Positions 58,568 to 64,000 of a stretch of 64,000 bases of DNA are shown here, in pieces (position 1 is the first letter of the stretch; each line of letters starts with the position of its first letter). Below the pieces are notes generated by a model that saw only the letters and a list, made by a program, of their open reading frames with translations, had not been told where the DNA came from and did not search any database. The DNA lies in assembly GCA_902728285.1 (NCBI GenBank), contig CACVBU010000492.1:1182787-1246786 (forward strand), written 5' to 3'. This DNA comes from Clytia hemisphaerica. Taxonomy: Eukaryota; Cnidaria; Hydrozoa; Leptothecata; Clytiidae. A program made the translations under genes and the position numbers.

Positions 58568-59794
58568 CAAAAATCTGACGAAAAATAAAAGTCGGTAAAA
58601 CCTAAAACCACTTATACCATTCGATAGCTCTAAAAAAAACGACATAGAGCATTTTTATGTGAATATACTCGATTTCTCAACCTAACTGGAAAAAATTAGC
58701 TCCGAAGACCAAAAACGTCAATTTTTCACTCTTTTGACGTCAAAAATCACAAAAAAGTCCCGTTTTGACATTTTCGGAGCTAATTTTCTCCAGTTAGGTT
58801 GAAAAATCGACTATATTCGTTTAAAAGTCTTCTATATCGAATTTTGAGAGCTATTGAATGTCCTCGGGGCGGTTTCATCATCTCCCGACACAACAAGCTT
58901 CGTGATCTTACCGCCGAGATCGCAAAAGAAATCAGCAACCATGTTATAGTCGAACCTACACTTACTCCGTTGACTGGCGAACGGATGACATACAAGACAG
59001 CCATCAAGACGGAAGGATCGAGAACGGATGTCGCAGTCAAAGACTTCTGGGTGAAGGGGCAATTAGCATTTGTAGACATAAGGGTTTTCAACCCATTAGC
59101 TAAGAGCCACCTTAACCAGAGTCTTCAGGCTGCACACAAGAAGAACGAGAACGAAAAAAAGAGGTGCTACAATGAAAGAATTCGGACCGTGGAAGGAGGA
59201 TCGTTCACACCGCTGGTCTTCACCTGTTTCGGAGGAATGAGTCGTGAATGCGATCGTTTCTTTTCGCATGCGGCGACCCGAATCTCGGAGAAGCGCAACA
59301 TTCCAAAGTCTATGGTAATAAACTCCATACGCGCAAAGTTAAACTTCTCCTTATTACCATCCTGCTTGCTTTGCATAAGAGGAACACGAAGGAATCAACA
59401 CTCCATCGAGATGGCTGATGTTGATTTCGCCGAAATGGCAAATAACTTAAACCAGAACATTTAATGCAAATCAAATTTCTATTAATTTTTATACTTTTTA
59501 TCATTTATCGCATGAGTATTCCGTGTGTTTTCTTTCAGCCCGGCGTGACCGCAAGGTTATGCTAAAGTCTCTGGGTCGTTTTCTTTGTATGGTTTTGTTT
59601 TGTTTTGTTTTTCCTGTCTTACCTGTCATTCCTTTTTTGCAGTCACTTTATAGTTTATTGCATATTTGTTTTATTCTTCATTTTAATCAATGAGTTGTAT
59701 ATATAGTTTTCTACGCTTGTCAAAAAAAAATCTATACGATTGAATGGTATAAGTGGTTTTGTTTTAGCGACTTTGATTTTTCGTCAGATTTTTG
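58568..59794. mobile_element. Foldback element split by a retrotransposon
   Basis: Left arm 58568-58725 and right arm 58748-58860 plus 59739-59794 are inverted copies: caaaaatctgacgaaaaata at the left tip, ttttcgtcagatttttg at the right tip, gagctaattttctccagtta near the spacer. The right arm is interrupted at attgaatg by the insertion at 58861-59738. Without it the element is about 340 bp. Confidence 0.85.
58861..59738 (+). pseudogene. 5'-truncated non-LTR retrotransposon, C-terminal endonuclease-like domain
   Basis: The insertion is flanked by ATTGAATG (58853-58860, 59739-59746). The reading frame opens at its first bases (CPRGGFIISRHNKLRDLTAE) and runs about 200 codons to a stop at 59462-59464. 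A central RTDVAVKDFW..FVDIRVFNP..SHLNQ block resembles the restriction-like (PD-(D/E)XK-type) endonuclease at the C-terminus of some non-LTR elements; that match is from memory of such proteins. The later part (GGSFTPLVFT, GGMSREC, ISEKRN) is intact. A 3' UTR of about 270 bp ends with an A run (59722-59730). The 5' part, including reverse transcriptase, is absent. The intact frame and the 8-bp duplication suggest a fairly recent insertion. Confidence 0.8.
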
Positions 59795-60341
59795 GGGCTT
59801 AGGGTTCTGCATGGGAAATAGTGACGTCAGGCTACATCTTGGCTCAAAAGAAAAATTGCGATGTCCAGCAAAGAAATTTTCCTATACAAACCTATTCCCT
59901 ATACAGGTTTCAATTTGCCCCAAAAAATGCCACTTTTTGAAAAATGACTAAATTATGAAGCGCAAAAAATGGCTTTGATAAGTCTAGCAAAGCTTTTGAC
60001 GAAAGGATTGGTACCGTACTTAAGAAAGCATATTGACATTTGTGCAAGATTATTTATGAAAAACACCTACGGAAATTTGGTCGTCCACCTGGGGGAGCGG
60101 CTTGATCATAATCTATGGAATAGAATAATCAGATACATACATTTTGCTTTATAAGCATAACGATTATAAGTATATTTATACTGAAATTTGCAAAAAAAAT
60201 AAGCATAATGTTAAGCGTATCTTGAAGGCTTTTAAAGTCATTGAAACTTCGAAAACGGGATTAGAGAAACAGGGAAGAACACGAAGAAGGTTTTAATGTG
60301 GTATCGGGTGAATGTAAACACTAACAACGAGTTAAAGGCAT
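59795..60341. other. No gene seen
   Basis: Includes 'ttataagcataacg..ataagtat' phrases at 60150-60230 like the AAGCAT foldback group. A 61-codon plus-strand frame at 59969-60154 is unrecognised. Confidence 0.4.
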
Positions 60342-63300
60342 TTACAAACCTTCGTTTTTTGCATCCTTTTCCCCTGATGGAGTGGCTGTAAGCGCCTCGT
60401 CAACATCTATGGAGTAGAAATATAAGATTGAAGATTGGAATTCAAATGTTCATAAACTTCATATCATTACCCTCCCAAAACTGAAGACATTTTAATGCAA
60501 TTTGATACAAACCTTCGTTTTTTGCATCCTTTTCCCCTGATGGACTGGCTGTAAGCGCCTCGTCAACATCTATGGAGTAGAAATATAAGATTGAAGATTG
60601 GAATTCAAATGTTCATAAACTTCATATCATTACCCTCCCAAAACTGAAGACAAATTTTAATGCAATTTGATACAAACCTTCGTTTTTTGCATCCTTTTCC
60701 CCTGACGGAGTGGCTGTAAGCGCCTCGTCAACATCTATGGAGTAGAAATATAAGATTGAAGATTGGAATTCAAATGTTCATAAACTTCATATCATTACCC
60801 TCCCAAAACTGAAGACAAATTTTAATGCAATTTGATACAATCCTTCGTTTTTTGCATCCTTTTCCCCTGACGGAGTGGCTGTAAGCGCCTCGTCAACATC
60901 TATGGAGTAGAAATATAAGATTGAAGATTGGAATTCAAATGTTCATAAACTTCATATCATTACCCTCCCAAAACTGAAGACAAATTTTAATGCAATTTGA
61001 TACAAACCTTCGTTTTTTGCATCCTTTTCCCCTAATGGAGTGGCTGTAAGCGCCTCGTCAACATCTATGGAGCAGAAATATAAGATTGAAGATTGGAATT
61101 CAAATGTTCATAAACTTCATATCATTACCCTCCCAAAACTGAAGACAAATTTTAATGCAATTTGATACAAACCTTCGTTTTTTGCATCCTTTTCCCCTGA
61201 TGGAGTGGCTGTAAGCGCCTCGTCAACATCTATGGAGTAGGAATATAAGATTGAAGATTGGAATTCAAATGTTCATAAACTTCATATCATTACCCTCCCA
61301 AAACTGAAGACAAATTTTAATGAAATTTGATACAAACCTTCGTTTTTTGCATCCTTTTCCCCTGACGGAGTGGCTGTAAGCGCCTCGTCAACATCTATAG
61401 AGTAGAAATATAAGATTGAAGATTGGAATTCAAATGTTCATAAACTTCATATCATTACCCTCCAAAAACTGAAGACAAATTTTAATGCAATTTGATACAA
61501 ACCTTCGTTTTTTGCATCCTTTTCCCCTGATGGAGTGGCTGTAAGCGCCTCGTCAACATCTATGGAGTAGGAATATAAGATTGAAGATTGGAATTCAAAT
61601 GTTCATAAACTTCATATCATTACCCTCCCAAAACTGAAGACAAATTTTAATGAAATTTGATACAAACCTTCGTTTTTTGCATCCTTTTCCCCTGACGGAG
61701 TGGCTGTAAGCGCCTCGTCAACATCTATAGAGTAGAAATATAAGATTGAAGATTGGAATTCAAATGTTCATAAACTTCATATCATTACCCTCCAAAAACT
61801 GAAGACAAATTTTAATGCAATTTGATACAAACCTTCGTTTTTTGCATCCTTTTCCCCTAATGGAGTGGCTGTAAGCGCCTCGTCAACATCTATGGAGCAG
61901 AAATATAAGATTGAAGATTGGAATTCAAATGTTCATAAACTTCATATCATTACCCTCCCAAAACTGAAGACAAATTTTAATGCAATTTGATACAAACCTT
62001 CGTTTTTTGCATCCTTTTCCCCTGATGGAGTGGCTGTAAGCGCCTCGTCAACATCTATGGAGTAGAAATATAAGATTGAAGATTGGAATTCAAATGTTCA
62101 TAAACTTCATATCATTACCCTCCCAAAACTGAAGACAAATTTTAATGCAATTTGATACAAACCTTCGTTTTTTGCATGCTTTTCCCCTGACGGAGTGGCT
62201 GTAAGCGCCTCATCAACATCTATGGAGTAGAAATATAAGATTGAAGATTGGAATTCAAATGTTCATAAACTTCATATCATTACCCTCCAAAAACTGAAGA
62301 CAAATTTTAATGCAATTTGATACAAACCTTCGTTTTTTGCATCCTTTTCCCCTAATGGAGTGGCTGTAAGCGCCTCGTCAACATCTATGGAGCAGAAATA
62401 TAAGATTGAAGATTGGAATTCAAATGTTCATAAACTTCATATCATTACCCTCCCAAAACTGAAGACAAATTTTAATGCAATTTGATACAAACCTTCGTTT
62501 TTTGCATCCTTTTCCCCTGATGGAGTGGCTGTAAGCGCCTCGTCAACATCTATGGAGTAGAAATATAAGATTGAAGATTGGAATTCAAATGTTCATAAAC
62601 TTCATATCATTATCCTCCCAAAACTGAAGACAAATTTTAATGCAATTTGATACAAACCTTCGTTTTTTGCATGCTTTTCCCCTGACGGAGTGGCTGTAAG
62701 CGCCTCATCAACATCTATGGAGTAGAAATATAAGATTGAAGATTGGAATTCAAATGTTCATAAACTTCATATCATTACCCTCCCAAAACTGAAGACAAAT
62801 TTTAATGCAATTTGATACAATCCTTCGTTTTTTGCATCCTTTTCCCCTGACGGAGTCACTGTAAGCGCCTCGTCAACATCTATGGAGTAGAAATATAAGA
62901 TTGAAGATTGGAATTCAAATGTTCATAAACTTCATATCATTACCCTCCCAAAACTGAAGACAAATTTTAATGCAATTTGATACAAACCTTCGTTTTTTGC
63001 ATCCTTTTCCCCTGACGGAGTGGCTGTAAGCGCCTCGTCAACATCTATGGAGTAGAAATATAAGATTGAAGATTGGAATTCAAATGTTCATAAACTTCAT
63101 ATCATTACCCTCCCAAAACTGAAGACAAATTTTAATGCAATTTGATACAAACCTTCGTTTTTTGCATCCTTTTCCCCTGACGGAGTGGCTGTAAGCGCCT
63201 CGTCAACATCTATGGAGCAGAAATATAAGATTGAAGATTGGAATTCAAATGTTCATAAACTTCATATCATTACCCTCCCAAAACTGAAGACAAATTTTAA

Positions 63301-64000
63301 TGCAATTTGATACAAACCTTCGTTTTTTGCATCCTTTTCCCCTGACGGAGTGGCTGTAAGCGCCTCGTCAACATCTATGGAGTAGAAATATAAGATTGAA
63401 GATTGGAATTCAAATGTTCATAAACTTCATATCATTACCCTCCCAAAACTGAAGACAAATTTTAATGCAATTTGATACAAACCTTCGTTTTTTGCATCCT
63501 TTTCCCCTGATGGAGTGGCTGTAAGCGCCTCGTCAACATCTATGGAGCAGAAATATAAGATTGAAGATTGGAATTCAAATGTTCATAAACTTCATATCAT
63601 TACCCTCCCAAAACTGAAGACAAATTTTAATGCAATTTGATACAAACCTTCGTTTTTTGCATCCTTTTCCCCTGACGGAGTGGCTGTAAGCGCCTCGTCA
63701 ACATATATGGAGTAGAAATATAAGATTGAAGATTGGAATTCAAATGTTCATGAACTTCATATCATTACCCTCCCAAAACTGAAGACAAATTTTAATGCAA
63801 TTTGATACAAACCTTCGTTTTTTGCATCCTTTTCCCCTGACGGAGTGGCTGTAAGCGCCTCGTCAACATCTATGGAGTAGAAATATAAGATTGAAGATTG
63901 GAATTCAAATGTTCATAAACTTCATATCATTACCCTCCCAAAACTGAAGACAAATTTTAATGCAATTTGATACAAACCTTCGTTTTTTGCATCCTTTTCC
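60342..64000 (+). repeat. 165-bp satellite array, at least 22 units, open at window end
   Basis: 'tggctgtaagcgcctc' recurs every 165 bp (60546, 60711, 60876, 61041, 61206 and on; the first interval is 163) to the last base. Monomers are highly similar and nearly all contain an EcoRI site (ggaattc). Shared variants mark higher-order blocks: cctaatgg with gagcag at 61031, 61856 and 62351 (825 and 495 bp apart); gcatgctttt with catcaaca near 62176 and 62671; catctatag near 61391 and 61721. No coding frame spans the unit. Confidence 0.97.

Overview
This is an AT-rich animal nuclear genome window, most likely from a cnidarian or similar marine invertebrate. The grounds are spliced single-domain exons of the HEPN/NB-ARC/TPR and AIG1 (GIMAP) GTPase families, which are expanded in Cnidaria, and non-LTR and Penelope-like retroelement C-termini of types I associate with cnidarian genomes. 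The taxon is an inference. I saw no operons, rRNA, tRNA or CRISPR.

Genes are few and all on the minus strand. At 7661-10917 one long exon encodes a STAND-type protein: DZIP3-like HEPN, NB-ARC NTPase, then kinesin-light-chain-like TPRs. At 46242-47137 is the main exon of an AIG1/GIMAP-type GTPase. Its P-loop is visible only if the frame is followed upstream to a splice acceptor, and a second exon at 51674-52058 matches it in splice phase. At 54399-54676 is a terminal exon with the His/Asn half of a papain-like fold. HEPN-STAND and GIMAP proteins are innate-immunity families, so the window may lie in an immune-type neighbourhood, but nothing proves joint function.

The rest is mostly repeats, many with readable boundaries. 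1-1873 and 44053-45680 are copies of one segment. 5596-7136 is a tandem duplication with a 3-bp-TSD MITE in one copy only. 14531-15208 is a near-perfect 0.68-kb palindrome. 15556-16957 is a duplication with an 8-bp-TSD hAT-like element in one copy. 19126-21899 is a three-deep nest of terminal-inverted-repeat (TIR) elements. 25662-34006 is an 8.3-kb foldback element whose ends are inverted arrays of a 166-bp satellite (about 4 and 18 units). 34174-35652 holds broken Penelope-like and LINE fragments. 35995-39798 holds more nested TIR elements. 40330-42160 is a decayed LINE split by a G-run MITE. 58568-59794 is a palindrome split by a 5'-truncated retrotransposon. 60342-64000 is a 165-bp satellite array that runs off the window.

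The most unusual pattern is that many of the small TIR elements are 'self-echoing': a short phrase related to their own ends recurs many times through the interior, with a different phrase in each family. I found no previously undescribed protein system that the sequence alone can prove.
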